A stretch of 64,000 bases of DNA from an uncultured Chryseobacterium sp. (GTDB lineage Bacteria > Bacteroidota > Bacteroidia > Flavobacteriales > Weeksellaceae), in the NCBI GenBank assembly GCA_913778505.1, contig CAJYWD010000001.1, positions 93,965-157,964 on the forward strand, given 5' to 3'. The translations under genes and the position numbers were made by a program. The notes under the pieces are model-generated. The model made no database searches. It was not told the DNA's origin and saw nothing but the letters and a program-made list of their open reading frames with translations. This document shows positions 1 to 9,466 of this stretch, piece after piece (position 1 is the first letter of the stretch; every line of letters starts with the position of its first letter).

Positions 1-1981
1 TCGGATTCGGAGCCTTGGCACCGCTGAACATGACATCCAGATTCTCGGCCAGCCCTGACGGCTGAATGAACTGCTCGACAGCAGCGTTGTCCGACACCAG
101 ATAGTCTGTGAGCCCCGTTCTGCGGTCTTTCATGTAGCGCTGCAGCTGCGGATTTCTGATGTCTGCACCAATGAGCAGTACGCTACCGCCACCGGCAAGG
201 CTCACCGCCGTATTGGTAGAAATGGTCGTCTTCCCTTCGCCTTTAACGGAGGAGGTCACCAGAATAACGCCGCCCTTATGTACGGACTTGGAACGGAGGA
301 TGAATTTGATATTCGAGGTCAGGATCCTGAAGGACTCTGCAAATACCGTGAAATCATTTTTCTCAATCAATGGCAAAGCCGCATCGCTGTGCGGCACTTC
401 CGAGATCACCGGTACGTTTCCGGCAATGGCCTCTACATCATCCTTGGAGCGCACCTTGCTATCCAGGATGTTGATGACGAAGATCACCAGCAATGGCAAA
501 ATGAATCCTGCAGCGAGCGCTGCGATGCGGATCTGGCTGTAGTTGGGCTTTACAATTCCAATGGTATAGGCTGGATTGACGAGCTTGGCTTTCGGTGTGG
601 TGACTGCCAGCGTGATGGCATTTTCCTCGCGTTTCTGCAAGAGGTATAGATACAAAGACTCTTTCAGATTGCGCTGGCGTTCGATGTTGCGGAACACGCG
701 CTCCTGAGTGGGATATTTGAGGATAGAACCTTTGTCCTGTCCGATTTCCTGATTGGTTTTGCCGATATTTTTCTGCAACTGCGCACGGCTCTGCTGGATA
801 TTATCGCGGATAAGAGCCTTCAGCTCGCCCAGCTCCTTGTCGAAAGCCTTGATGGATGGGTTGGCACCCGTAGCCTGGTTCAGCGTACGCTTTTTTATAA
901 GAACAATATCGTTGTACTGCTTCAGCAAGGCTTCCGTAGTTTCGGGCATGCCCAGCCCTGTAGGAAACAACTGCTCTTTGCCGGACGAAGCCATATCATA
1001 AATGGCATTGAGGATCTGGAGCTTGGCAGATTCATTGTAAATATTCTCTACATTGCCGCTCAGTCGCTCTACGGCGATGCCTGCCTGAACATCCAGGTCG
1101 GTGAGCTGGTTGGCCTTTTTGAAGTTTTCTTTGTCGAGCTCGATGGTTCCAAGGTCTTTGGAGATCAAATCCAGGCGGTCATCGATGAACCTTGCTGTAT
1201 TTTCCGCTTCGGCATTCTTATCGCTGATGCCATCCAGATTGTACTGCTTGGACAGCTCATTCAGAATATCCTCCGATTTCTGCGGGACTGCGCCCACCAT
1301 TGAGATATCCATCAACAGTCCGTTGGGTAGCTTGACCTCCAGACTGGATTCCAGCTGCGATTCTGCAGCGGCCGCACTTTTGAAGACCACCAGGTTTCTA
1401 TATGGTCTGTAGCCATCCGGATTGCGGGTGATCACCACATTGCCCCACGGCAAAGTGATGTTCTGTCCATAGCGAAATACATCGGTGCTGCCTTTCAGCG
1501 GTCCTTCGCTCAGCCTGAATGTCGACTCGGTAACCGGCTCTATGTAATACGTTGCTCCGCCGAAAGACTTGTTGGTTTGTAAAATCTTCCCGAAGTAGGG
1601 TGACATGTTATACAGCTCGATCTCCCGGATCTTGCCTTTGGCGAAAAAGCTGACGTCGAGGTTCAGATTTTTTACGACCTTCGAAATGATAGGTTTTGAA
1701 ACAATGATGGCTGCCTCACCCTGCAGCTCGCCATCATCGCTGATGCCCATACCGAGGTTTTTGAGGTCGCCCAGTGCGCCTTTATCATTTTTGGTTTCCT
1801 GAAACAGCAAGGTACTTTTGGACAGGTATTGCGGCTGGGTATATTTGAGGTAGAGCGACGCTGCTGCATAAAACAGGCCGATGCTCAGGATGATCCATGG
1901 CCAATATTTCAGGTATTTGCCGATCTCCTTTTTAAAGTTCAGTTTTTTCTGTTGACTGCTGGTCTGGTCTAATAATTCCAT
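1..1981 (-). CDS. Wzc-like polysaccharide co-polymerase / tyrosine autokinase, 3' end outside window
   Basis: The frame opens at an ATG at 1981 and stays open for 660 codons to the window edge, so the C-terminus is missing. A first membrane helix lies near residues 29-47. A long periplasmic, partly coiled-coil stretch follows, then a second helix near residue 490 and a cytoplasmic P-loop (GEGKTT) near residue 580. This is the Wzz domain plus BY-kinase layout of Wzc/ExoP-type proteins, which control chain length and export of capsule or exopolysaccharide from the inner membrane. The Tyr-rich autophosphorylation tail would lie beyond base 1. The start is 6 nt after the stop of the Wza-like gene, so the two are probably co-transcribed. 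Confidence 0.88.
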   Translation of the reverse strand, partial: MELLDQTSSQQKKLNFKKEIGKYLKYWPWIILSIGLFYAAASLYLKYTQPQYLSKSTLLFQETKNDKGALGDLKNLGMGISDDGELQGEAAIIVSKPIISKVVKNLNLDVSFFAKGKIREIELYNMSPYFGKILQTNKSFGGATYYIEPVTESTFRLSEGPLKGSTDVFRYGQNITLPWGNVVITRNPDGYRPYRNLVVFKSAAAAESQLESSLEVKLPNGLLMDISMVGAVPQKSEDILNELSKQYNLDGISDKNAEAENTARFIDDRLDLISKDLGTIELDKENFKKANQLTDLDVQAGIAVERLSGNVENIYNESAKLQILNAIYDMASSGKEQLFPTGLGMPETTEALLKQYNDIVLIKKRTLNQATGANPSIKAFDKELGELKALIRDNIQQSRAQLQKNIGKTNQEIGQDKGSILKYPTQERVFRNIERQRNLKESLYLYLLQKREENAITLAVTTPKAKLVNPAYTIGIVKPNYSQIRIAALAAGFILPLLVIFVINILDSKVRSKDDVEAIAGNVPVISEVPHSDAALPLIEKNDFTVFAESFRILTSNIKFILRSKSVHKGGVILVTSSVKGEGKTTISTNTAVSLAGGGSVLLIGADIRNPQLQRYMKDRRTGLTDYLVSDNAAVEQFIQPSGLAENLDVMFSGAKAPNP

Positions 1982-1987
1982 TCTAGG

Positions 1988-2785
1988 TTATTTGGACAGC
2001 GTGATGATAAGCGTGGTAACAGCCACCAGAATACCGATTGACTGAAATAGCAATGCCCTGTTCGGATTGGTACTGTTGGCGGCAATCTGTTTGTTTTTGT
2101 CTGGCTCCACATACAGGATGTCATTCTGCTGGAGGTAATAATACGGGGAATTGACAATGCCTGCCTCGGAAAAGTCGAGCTGAATCACCGAATCGCGCTT
2201 GGTCTCCTCGGAGTAGCGCAAAAGCTTCACCTTGGTCCTATCGGCATAGTCGGTCATATCGCCTGCCAGTGCTAATGCCTGGAAAAGGTTGATCCGCTCC
2301 GTATTCGTAGTCTTGGTGCCGGGAATTTTAACCTCGCCCAAAACACTGATGTTGAGATTGGTGAGACGGATATCTACCATAGGATCGGTGAGGTACTGTT
2401 TCAGGCGCTGCTCAAGATCCTCGCGCAGCTGCTGCTTGGTCATGCCCTGGCAATAGATCTTGCCCAATACCGGAAATGCTATGTAGCCCTCGGTAGACAC
2501 GGTGTATCTGCTTCCTGTGGATGTGGAGGCCGCTGTTCCTCCGGCTGCATCGGAAGGATCGTTGGTAGAGGTCATGGTAGTGAGGTTGAACGGTTTCACC
2601 GCAATCTCATCAAATGCAGACACGGTGATCTCCAACACATCGCCTTCCTTGATCTTCAGTCCGCTATAACGGGCCTGGCTGGTCTCCTGCTCGAAGTTAT
2701 GGTTGCTCATGTAGACCATGTTTTCCTTAGGCTTGCAGGCCGTCCATAAAATGCCAATGAGCAAAACGAGAAAATATCTATTCAT
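1988..2785 (-). CDS. Wza-like outer-membrane polysaccharide export lipoprotein
   Basis: 265 aa. The N-terminus is a lipoprotein signal with the Cys in a lipobox (WTAC, near residue 17). The middle (about 40-140) matches the polysaccharide export (Poly_export) domain: 'KEGDVLEITV' and 'YIAFPVLGKI'. A SLBB-type stretch follows ('ISVLGEVKIPGTKT'), and a hydrophobic C-terminal helix ends in ITLSK. Family members form the outer-membrane channel for capsule or exopolysaccharide. The bacteroidotal form is shorter than E. coli Wza and ends in a membrane helix, as here. It lies directly upstream of the Wzc-like kinase gene, its usual partner. Confidence 0.88.
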   Translation of the reverse strand: MNRYFLVLLIGILWTACKPKENMVYMSNHNFEQETSQARYSGLKIKEGDVLEITVSAFDEIAVKPFNLTTMTSTNDPSDAAGGTAASTSTGSRYTVSTEGYIAFPVLGKIYCQGMTKQQLREDLEQRLKQYLTDPMVDIRLTNLNISVLGEVKIPGTKTTNTERINLFQALALAGDMTDYADRTKVKLLRYSEETKRDSVIQLDFSEAGIVNSPYYYLQQNDILYVEPDKNKQIAANSTNPNRALLFQSIGILVAVTTLIITLSK

Positions 2786-2832
2786 ATAAAATGCTGCAGC
2801 AGATGCTGCAGTGTAAAAGTTGGTCGCCTGTG

Positions 2833-3486
2833 TTAGTTGGTCTCTCCGATGTAATAACTCAGACCCAAAGCCAGGAATCTATTGTAAGTGTTTGCCACGG
2901 TGTAGTCTTTGTAAACCTTGGACAAACCACGGTCGAATCTTAAAAACACGTCCCACTTCTGGTTGACCATCACACCCACCTTGGCAGACACTCCATAGCC
3001 GAAACTGTCCGGCTTGAAGCCCAATCCAAACTTGGCAGGATCAAACCCCTGAGCTTTAGCCTTTGCAACAGCATCGCCTTCATTAGTATTTTCAGAAACC
3101 AGGAATTCGAACTTAGGACCTACCATAAAATAGAGATCGCCCTTGTAGCCATGGTTTCGCAAGTAGTATTTGAGATAGACTGGTACTGCTATATAGGTAT
3201 TGTTGTACTTCTGAAGATTGTTGCTCTCATCCCAGGATGCTCTTTCACCGGCGGTATTAACCTCCAGCTGCGGCGTGAGGTAGAGCCATGCCGAGTCATA
3301 AATATCATTCGGTACGATGGCAATATCTGCAAAAAATCCCACCGTGCCTCCCCAATTGGCTTTGGATGCATTGTGAATGCCGGCCATAGAACCTCTGTGA
3401 ACACTTCCCGTGACACCATATTTTATCGCCTGAGCACTGATGGTTCCTATCATCAGCAGTAAACATATAACACTTAGCTTTCTCAT
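2833..3486 (-). CDS. outer-membrane beta-barrel protein of unknown role
   Basis: 217 aa with a cleavable signal peptide (residues 1-19, cut after SAQA). Alternating aromatic/polar strands run to a C-terminal 'LGLSYYIGETN', as in small porin-like (OMP_b-brl) proteins. No enzymatic motif is visible. It is 47 nt upstream of the Wza-like gene on the same strand, so it may be the first gene of that export operon, but no function can be assigned. Confidence 0.75.
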   Translation of the reverse strand: MRKLSVICLLLMIGTISAQAIKYGVTGSVHRGSMAGIHNASKANWGGTVGFFADIAIVPNDIYDSAWLYLTPQLEVNTAGERASWDESNNLQKYNNTYIAVPVYLKYYLRNHGYKGDLYFMVGPKFEFLVSENTNEGDAVAKAKAQGFDPAKFGLGFKPDSFGYGVSAKVGVMVNQKWDVFLRFDRGLSKVYKDYTVANTYNRFLALGLSYYIGETN

Positions 3487-3600
3487 GAAATTTCGTTAAT
3501 AAAATTTGGGACGAAATTATGAATTTTTTATTTATTTTTAAGAAATATTTTTGATTGACTTGAAAATAGTAGATTAAATTAATTTAATATAGCATTTCAT

Positions 3601-4062
3601 TCACTGAATCGCAATGTTAATACTGTCGTATTCAAAGCCTTTTGACATCACGAAACGCGTGGTTTTTATCTTCTTTTGGTATTCCTGAAGCCCTTTCTGC
3701 TTCGCCGCATAATCTTCGTATATCTTCCGGATGGCTGCCAGATAATCATCTTCATCAATCTCGTCCATACATTTGGCAATTAATTTTTCCGTGATGCCTT
3801 TCTGTTTCAGATTCATCCTGATCTTGTTGCGTCCCCAATGCTTGATGTAAAACTTCCCTCTGATGTAGCTTCTGGTAAACCGTTCCTCATTCAGGTAATT
3901 CTCCTTTATCAGATACAGCATAATCTCATCCTTCGCTTCCGGAATGAGTAGAAATTCGCGCATCTTCTGTTCCACTTCGGCATGACAACGGTCCTGGTAA
4001 ACGCAGTAGTTCACCAGCTTGAGTTTGATTTCGTCGAAAGTGTAGGATTTTTTTTCGGACAT
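3601..4062 (-). CDS. recX: RecX family regulator of RecA
   Basis: 153 aa, the usual RecX size. Three helical repeats can be followed: 'RCHAEVEQKMREFLL', 'LNEERFTRSYIRGKF' and 'WGRNKIRMNLKQKGI', the last being the signature RecX motif. RecX binds RecA filaments and limits their extension during recombination and the SOS response. It is monocistronic here: a 110-nt AT-rich gap separates it from the barrel gene downstream and repeat-rich DNA lies upstream. recA is not next to it. Confidence 0.85.
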   Translation of the reverse strand: MSEKKSYTFDEIKLKLVNYCVYQDRCHAEVEQKMREFLLIPEAKDEIMLYLIKENYLNEERFTRSYIRGKFYIKHWGRNKIRMNLKQKGITEKLIAKCMDEIDEDDYLAAIRKIYEDYAAKQKGLQEYQKKIKTTRFVMSKGFEYDSINIAIQ

Positions 4063-4401
4063 GGGATATGGTTGATGGTTGATGGTTGATGGTTGATGGA
4101 TGGCTATTAGCTTTTTGCGGATGGCTTTTTGCGGATGGCTTTTTGCGGATGGCTATTGACTGTTGGCTATTGGCTGTTGGTTTATTGCGGATGGCTGTTG
4201 GCTAATGGATAATGGCTAATAGAGGATCGCTATTGAATAATTTCAGCTGGTATCTTGAATATCACATCCTCAACTTTGACTCTAAAATTTTTAATCTTTA
4301 ACCTTGAATCTGGCATCTTAAACCTTGAATCTTGAACCTTGCATCTTGAACCTTAAACCCAGAACCTTGAACCTTGAACGTCGCATCTTGAACCATTAAC
4401 G
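4063..4401. repeat. degenerate short tandem repeats between recX and glyA
   Basis: No gene is visible. Three families of imperfect tandem units follow each other: GGTTGAT (about 4069-4097), GGCTTTTTGCGGAT (about 4098-4190, fading into GGCTATTGGCTGTT), and CTTGAACCTTGAATC-like units (about 4250-4395). The GGTTGAT unit recurs at about 13255-13280. These look like replication-slippage expansions in spacer DNA. Confidence 0.7.
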
Positions 4402-4425
4402 AAAAAAAGGCGCTGTGAAAGCGCC
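4402..4425 (-). terminator. rho-independent terminator of glyA
   Basis: A GGCGCT/AGCGCC stem with a 5-nt loop (4409-4425) is followed, read on the minus strand, by seven T (4402-4408). It lies 20 nt past the glyA stop. Confidence 0.85.
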
Positions 4426-4445
4426 CTTGTTCCTGATATCCGGGA

Positions 4446-5714
4446 TTAATAGTTGAACAGTGCGTGGCCTTCCATTAATTCATTGACTTTCTTCCGCACG
4501 GATTCAAGTCTTGCTTCATTTTTGATGTCTTCTACCACTTCGGAAATCAAGCCTGCAATGGTTTCCATGTCATTTTCCTTCAGGCCTCTGGTGGTGATGG
4601 CTGCGGTACCCAGTCTGATCCCGGATGTAGTGAACGGTGATTTGTCATCAAACGGCACCATATTTTTGTTACAGGTGATGTCGGCTTTTACCAGGGCTTT
4701 TTCGGTTTCTTTGCCGTTCACATTTTTGTTTCTGAGATCAATCAGCATTAAGTGATTGTCCGTTCCGCCACTCACGATTTCGAAACCTAATTGGATCATG
4801 GCATTTGCCAGCGCCTGCGCATTGGCTTTGACCTGTTTTGCATAAACCTCGAATTTTGAATCGATAGCTTCTGCAAACGCCACAGCTTTGGCACCAATCA
4901 CGTGTTCCAACGGACCACCCTGAATGCCTGGGAAAACGGCGCTGTCTAAAACGGCGCTCATCAGTTTGATTTCGCCCTTCGGTGTTTTATGGCCGTAAGT
5001 ATTTTCAAAATCTTTGCCCATCATGATCATTCCACCTCTTGGACCTCTCAGGGTTTTATGTGTCGTCGTCGTTACCACGTGGCAGTGTTCGAACGGGTTA
5101 TTCAACAAACCTTTGGCCACCAGACCTGCAGGATGTGCGATATCTGCCCAAAGCGTGGCCCCAATCTCATCTGCCACTTCACGGAACTTAGCATAATCCA
5201 AATCTCTGGAATAAGCCGAAAAGCCGGCAATGAGCATCTTTGGTTTTTCGCGAAGTGCCACTTCCCGCATCTGATCGTAATCAATCAGACCCGTTTCCCG
5301 CTGAACGCCGTAAGAGCAAACTTCATACTGGATTCCGGAGAAATTAACCGCTGAACCGTGCGTGAGATGTCCGCCCATTGACAAGTCCATTCCCATTACT
5401 TTGTCACCAGGCTTCAGAACCGACAGGTAAATTGCGGCATTGGCCTGGGAACCTGAGTGAGGCTGGACATTGACATACTCGACACCGAACAGTTCCTTAG
5501 CCCTGTCGATAGCGAGCTGCTCTACCTCATCCACCACCTCGCAACCGCCATAGTATCTGCGGCCCGGGTAGCCTTCGGCATATTTATTGGTGAGAACACT
5601 TCCCATTGCTCTCATCACGTTGTCGGAAACAAAATTTTCCGAGGCGATGAGCTCAATGCCGTGCGTCTGTCTTAGTCTTTCTTTTTCAATTAAGTCGAAA
5701 ATCGGGTCTTGCAT
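4446..5714 (-). CDS. glyA: serine hydroxymethyltransferase
   Basis: 422 aa, full length for GlyA. This PLP enzyme interconverts serine and glycine while charging tetrahydrofolate to 5,10-methylene-THF. Visible landmarks are '[10 protein letters not shown]' at the N-terminus, '[14 protein letters not shown]' and the PLP-lysine motif '[14 protein letters not shown]'. It is monocistronic, with its own terminator downstream. A TACTTTTG box on the minus strand just upstream could be the promoter -7 element. Confidence 0.97.
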   Translation of the reverse strand: MQDPIFDLIEKERLRQTHGIELIASENFVSDNVMRAMGSVLTNKYAEGYPGRRYYGGCEVVDEVEQLAIDRAKELFGVEYVNVQPHSGSQANAAIYLSVLKPGDKVMGMDLSMGGHLTHGSAVNFSGIQYEVCSYGVQRETGLIDYDQMREVALREKPKMLIAGFSAYSRDLDYAKFREVADEIGATLWADIAHPAGLVAKGLLNNPFEHCHVVTTTTHKTLRGPRGGMIMMGKDFENTYGHKTPKGEIKLMSAVLDSAVFPGIQGGPLEHVIGAKAVAFAEAIDSKFEVYAKQVKANAQALANAMIQLGFEIVSGGTDNHLMLIDLRNKNVNGKETEKALVKADITCNKNMVPFDDKSPFTTSGIRLGTAAITTRGLKENDMETIAGLISEVVEDIKNEARLESVRKKVNELMEGHALFNY

Positions 5715-5877
5715 TTGTCAGATTTATTTTTCCCAAAAGTAAGAAATTCCGAAGATATTTTTGTACATTTCAAAGATTAACATTTTTAAAAGTGAAATCG
5801 TAATTCGTAAATTTGTAGTAACTCATTAATGAAAGAAAAACGATTGTCCTTAATTATTAAAGCAAATAATTCTCGAT

Positions 5878-6174
5878 ATGAAATCAAAGAAGAAATACAA
5901 AAAAGAGCTATTGAAATCGCTGAAACACCTGGAAGCTGCAGAAAGTGCCTCGCTGCGGGTGATGACGAACCTGATGCTCCTGAAGGAGATGAAGGATCAC
6001 AATATCAAATTCAAAAAAGGTGACGTATTTTCCTTTGAGGATGATATCTTCGATTACAGCGAGGATAAAAATATCCGAATCCTGGCGAAGCTGCGCAGGA
6101 AAACGATGAAAGCCATGCAGAATCTTGTGGAGAATAATCAGTTTAAGGATAAGGAGCTGAAGTTTTTGGCCTAA
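5878..6174 (+). CDS. small basic hypothetical protein
   Basis: 98 aa, Lys-rich and predicted mostly helical, with no signal peptide. An acidic patch sits in the middle ('SFEDDIFDYSEDKN'). A TAAATTTG box at 5808-5815 fits a Bacteroidota -7 element and gives a leader of about 55 nt. I do not recognise the family. It is divergent from glyA and alone in its transcription unit. An overlapping frame from 5829 is less gene-like. Confidence 0.55.
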   Translation: MKSKKKYKKELLKSLKHLEAAESASLRVMTNLMLLKEMKDHNIKFKKGDVFSFEDDIFDYSEDKNIRILAKLRRKTMKAMQNLVENNQFKDKELKFLA

Positions 6175-6186
6175 ATAGAAATTAAT

Positions 6187-6487
6187 TTAACCTGAATTCG
6201 GGATAAAGAATTTACTAAATTATGGATTAGACAATGCTTAATTGTTTTTATCGCAAAGAAAAGCAAAGGAATATACTTTCTAAAATGATTCTAGGTTAAA
6301 CAATGCCACTTGACTACGTCGAATCTTCGATTTCGTTTATCAAACAAAATTTTAGTCTCACTTTGATCAGTTTTTAGTTTATACTGAGCTTGTCGAAGTA
6401 CGCTTGTCTATCTAAATTATAGAAATTCAACTCATCAATTTTTGTTTCGTTTTGCGATTGATAATCCTTAGCCCGAAGTCAGGTTAA
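6187..6487. mobile_element. MITE-like element with 16-bp terminal inverted repeats
   Basis: The left end (6187-6202, TTAACCTGAATTCGGG) and right end (6472-6487) are inverted copies matching at 15 of 16 bases. The 300-bp element encodes no protein. It contains the phrase GAGCTTGTCGAAGT (about 6387), which I know as a common dispersed repeat in flavobacterial intergenic DNA. It fits a non-autonomous element or large palindromic repeat. No clear target-site duplication beyond AT-rich flanks is seen. Confidence 0.45.
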
Positions 6488-6550
6488 TTTATGATTATGC
6501 CTTATATTGGATTATTCAAAAAGAAAAAAATTAATACGTTTGATAAAAAT

Positions 6551-6580
6551 AAAACCCTTCAATCTCTGAAAGGTTTTTTT
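6551..6580 (+). terminator. possible rho-independent terminator
   Basis: An AAACC...GGTTT stem with a short loop is followed by seven T at 6574-6580 on the plus strand. The nearest plus-strand gene ends 380 nt upstream, beyond the MITE-like element, so its client is unclear. Confidence 0.45.
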
Positions 6581-6639
6581 GGTATTGAACGTATTAAAAT
6601 TTCTTATCAATTTGCTAATGAAGCTTACGCTCGTGTTTA

Positions 6640-6970
6640 AAAAAATCAAGGCAAAAGCTCAATAACTTCTATCATGGGTTGATAGTTCTTCAACGAAGCC
6701 GAGTGTACAGTGAAGCCACATTTTTCAAATAATTCTTCGTCTATTTTTGTAAAGTCCAGAATCTCCCAACCATTTTTCCTTAATATCTGGATAAACATCT
6801 TTTAAAGCTAAGTAATGACTATTGTTAATATGACCTCAATCAAATCTTGTCTTATTAGAAAGTTAACTCGTCAATTAAGATTTCCGCATATAAAAAACCT
6901 TCAAATTCTGGAATTCGAATTTAGAAGTTTGGAAGAATTTGATCTTTATCCGGATTTACATTATAATTGG
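6640..6970 (-). pseudogene. remnant of a small gene with frame changes
   Basis: On the minus strand, a gene-like frame reading HYLALKDVYPDIKEKW shifts near 6750 into another reading WEILDFTKIDEELFEK and ending at a TGA near 6648. Upstream, further fragments (FEFQNLKVFYMRKS) are broken by stops. No complete start-to-stop gene exists. The family is not recognised, and the call rests only on protein-like composition in alternating frames. Confidence 0.35.
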
Positions 6971-6973
6971 TCG

Positions 6974-7861
6974 TTAAAACAATGTAGGCTCTTCGGAAGC
7001 CATTTCCGGAACATGCAGATCGGTTTTCCAATCCTTATTCATCTTTTGGATGAGATGTGATGATAGCAGCGGTGACGCTTTTTCAATATTCTGATGGACA
7101 AAGAAATAAAGATTTTGCAGGCCTTCTTTTTTCCACTTCGTCAGCCTCTGCAGCCAGTCGTCCAGCCTCCCGTAATCACTTTCGGCATTAGCTCCCACGT
7201 AGCGGATGAAGGCATGAGGCGTAGTGAGCCGCATATGCAGCATGTCTCTCCTGCCGGCGGTGTCTACAATTATATTGGTAATGTTATGCACTTCAAACAG
7301 TTCGCAAACCGTGTTGAACACCTCTTCGTCAGTGAACCATTCTGTATTTCTCAATTCGATGGCTAATGGAACCTCTTTTGGCCAGTCCTGAACAAATTTT
7401 TCCAAACGTTCAAAATCTTTCGGTTTAAAATTATCGTGAAGCTGAAGAAAGACCATTCCTAGCTTTTCGTCGAAATTAAGAACTGCGGAAGCGAATTGCG
7501 TGACCACATCGGTGATGTTCAGCAACCTTCTGAAATGCGAGACGGTATTGGTGATTTTCGGAAAGAATTTGAAATCCTTGGGGGTCTTGTCTTTCCAGGT
7601 CTGAACCTGTTCGGCGGTTGGCATTCCATAGAAAGTTGCGTTCAACTCGATGGAATTAAACTGCGTGGCGTAATAGGTCAACTCATCTTTTGTGCCTTTC
7701 GGATAGAAGCCCTTGAGGTCTGTTTTATTCCATTTTGCGCAGCCTATCGAGATATTCTGCAAACCTTTTTTATTCTGATCGAGAATGAACCTGGTCTGCG
7801 GATGGTCTTTTGGCAGTGTAAAATCGATTTGTGACGGGTCAGCAACTTGTCCGAATTTCAT
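6974..7861 (-). CDS. DUF72 (YecE-like) TIM-barrel protein
   Basis: 295 aa. Family landmarks are 'SIGCAKWNKTDLKGFYP', 'LTYYATQFNSIELNATFYG', 'FKFFPKITNTVSH', 'AIELRNTEW' and 'YFFVHQNIEKASP'. DUF72 proteins have a TIM-barrel fold and no agreed reaction. Length is normal. It is a single gene with degenerate TTTTAGAT-type repeats in its upstream spacer (about 7875-7910). Confidence 0.85.
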   Translation of the reverse strand: MKFGQVADPSQIDFTLPKDHPQTRFILDQNKKGLQNISIGCAKWNKTDLKGFYPKGTKDELTYYATQFNSIELNATFYGMPTAEQVQTWKDKTPKDFKFFPKITNTVSHFRRLLNITDVVTQFASAVLNFDEKLGMVFLQLHDNFKPKDFERLEKFVQDWPKEVPLAIELRNTEWFTDEEVFNTVCELFEVHNITNIIVDTAGRRDMLHMRLTTPHAFIRYVGANAESDYGRLDDWLQRLTKWKKEGLQNLYFFVHQNIEKASPLLSSHLIQKMNKDWKTDLHVPEMASEEPTLF

Positions 7862-7939
7862 ATTGTAAGAACTTAGAGTTTAGAAATTAGATTTTAGATT
7901 TTAGAATCGAGGTTTAAAGTTAGTGAATAAATTGACACT

Positions 7940-9466
7940 TCAATTCTCAAATCTAAAATTTCGCGAAATCGGAATCTCGGTATTATCTTCCATCACAACG
8001 AATCTGTTGGTAAACTGCTTCACAAAATTTCTGTTGATGATATACGACCGGTGGCATTTGATGAAATTGGGAGGCAGCTCTACGATAATGTCACTCAGTT
8101 TTCCTCTTACAAAATGATTGTTTTTTTCGATAGTGTGTATGCTGAGATAGTGGTCATCAGCTTTTATATAAGCCAGCTGCTCCAGGTTGACTTTTGTTTT
8201 ATCTTTCAGGATGATGCTGTCTTTTTCAATTAATTTTTTGATGGTTTTTAGTTCTTCTATGGTTTGGTAGTGTTCCGTTTCAAGGTATTGTTTTTCTACA
8301 GCCAGTTTTTTTCGCCGGACATCTTCTTTCTTCCATTTGAAAAACCCGTATAATGCAATAATAAATACAATGCCTACGAGAGCGAAAAGTAATATTTGTT
8401 TGTTTGTCAATTTTTTAATGGCAAGGTCTTTTTCCCGGGTTTGGTATTTGGTATCTATTTCGTGGATTGCAATTGAATTTTCTTCTCTTTTTAGCGTATC
8501 TTCAAATGCTATTTTTCTGTTTAAGTAGTAAATTGCGCTGTCATTATTTTTAGCTTTGGAATAGGTTTTATATAAAGCATCTGAAATAAGAATATTGCTT
8601 TTTAGGTTTTGTTTAAAATATTTTGAATGTTCTGATTTTCTAAAAACAGCTGTTGCTTTTTTTATGTTTCCTGTATCTAAATAATCATGTCCTTCATTAA
8701 ACTCAATACTGGTTAATGCCAATTGGGAATAGTATTCATTTGATTTTTTATATTCGTGCTTTGCCTTTTCTATATATACTTTTGAAAGTTTATAGTGATG
8801 AGTTACACTATAGTAAATGCTCATCATTTGATATACTTTTCCTTTTAATATTGGTTTTCCTTTACAATAAGCTATTAATGAGTCGTAACTTTTTATATTA
8901 AAATTATTGTTTTTATGATATTCTGTTTTTTCGTAATATTTTTTAAAAATTGAATAATATTTTGCCCAAAATGTATTTATAAAATCATTGTTCAATTTCG
9001 AATATTCATTCGAGATGTTTGAAAATTGTATAAAATTCATTTCATTGATTTGAAACAGATTCAACATTTTCCGCAGACTTTCTTGTTGAAGACTTGTATT
9101 ATTGTTTTGAACCCCCAACTGATAGGTCTTCAAATAGAGTTCATAAGATTTTTTACTAAATTTATTGGATATTCTTGTGTAATAATCGCCTAAAAAATTA
9201 TAATAAATTCCTTTTTGATAGTAATCAAAGTTTGAAGTGTCTAAAGACAGGATCTCGTTTGAAATCAGTCCTGTCTTTAGATAATTGACTTCATTTTGTA
9301 GTAAGATTTTGCAATCCAGATTACTAATACTTTTTATTTTACGATCTGCTTTTTCTAATTCATAATTGTTGATGTCCGTAATGATTGATGAATAAAAAAC
9401 ATCCTCCTTGTTTTGAGCATAGTTATGAATAGAAAATAAAAGCAGGAATAAAATAAGGGGTTTCAT
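7940..9466 (-). CDS. membrane-anchored TPR + LytTR transcriptional regulator
   Basis: 508 aa. Order: signal peptide (1-17, 'SIHNYAQ'), a long periplasmic helical region resembling TPR repeats (about 20-340), one membrane helix (about 353-375, 'LLFALVGIVFIIALYGFF'), a short coiled coil, and a C-terminal LytTR DNA-binding domain (about 410-508) with 'FIKCHRSYIINRNFV' and 'IPISRNFRF'. Such proteins sense through the periplasmic part and bind DNA from the membrane. It starts on the base next to the stop of the 215-aa gene, downstream of the caspase-like gene, so it is probably the third gene of that operon. Confidence 0.85.
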   Translation of the reverse strand: MKPLILFLLLFSIHNYAQNKEDVFYSSIITDINNYELEKADRKIKSISNLDCKILLQNEVNYLKTGLISNEILSLDTSNFDYYQKGIYYNFLGDYYTRISNKFSKKSYELYLKTYQLGVQNNNTSLQQESLRKMLNLFQINEMNFIQFSNISNEYSKLNNDFINTFWAKYYSIFKKYYEKTEYHKNNNFNIKSYDSLIAYCKGKPILKGKVYQMMSIYYSVTHHYKLSKVYIEKAKHEYKKSNEYYSQLALTSIEFNEGHDYLDTGNIKKATAVFRKSEHSKYFKQNLKSNILISDALYKTYSKAKNNDSAIYYLNRKIAFEDTLKREENSIAIHEIDTKYQTREKDLAIKKLTNKQILLFALVGIVFIIALYGFFKWKKEDVRRKKLAVEKQYLETEHYQTIEELKTIKKLIEKDSIILKDKTKVNLEQLAYIKADDHYLSIHTIEKNNHFVRGKLSDIIVELPPNFIKCHRSYIINRNFVKQFTNRFVVMEDNTEIPISRNFRFEN

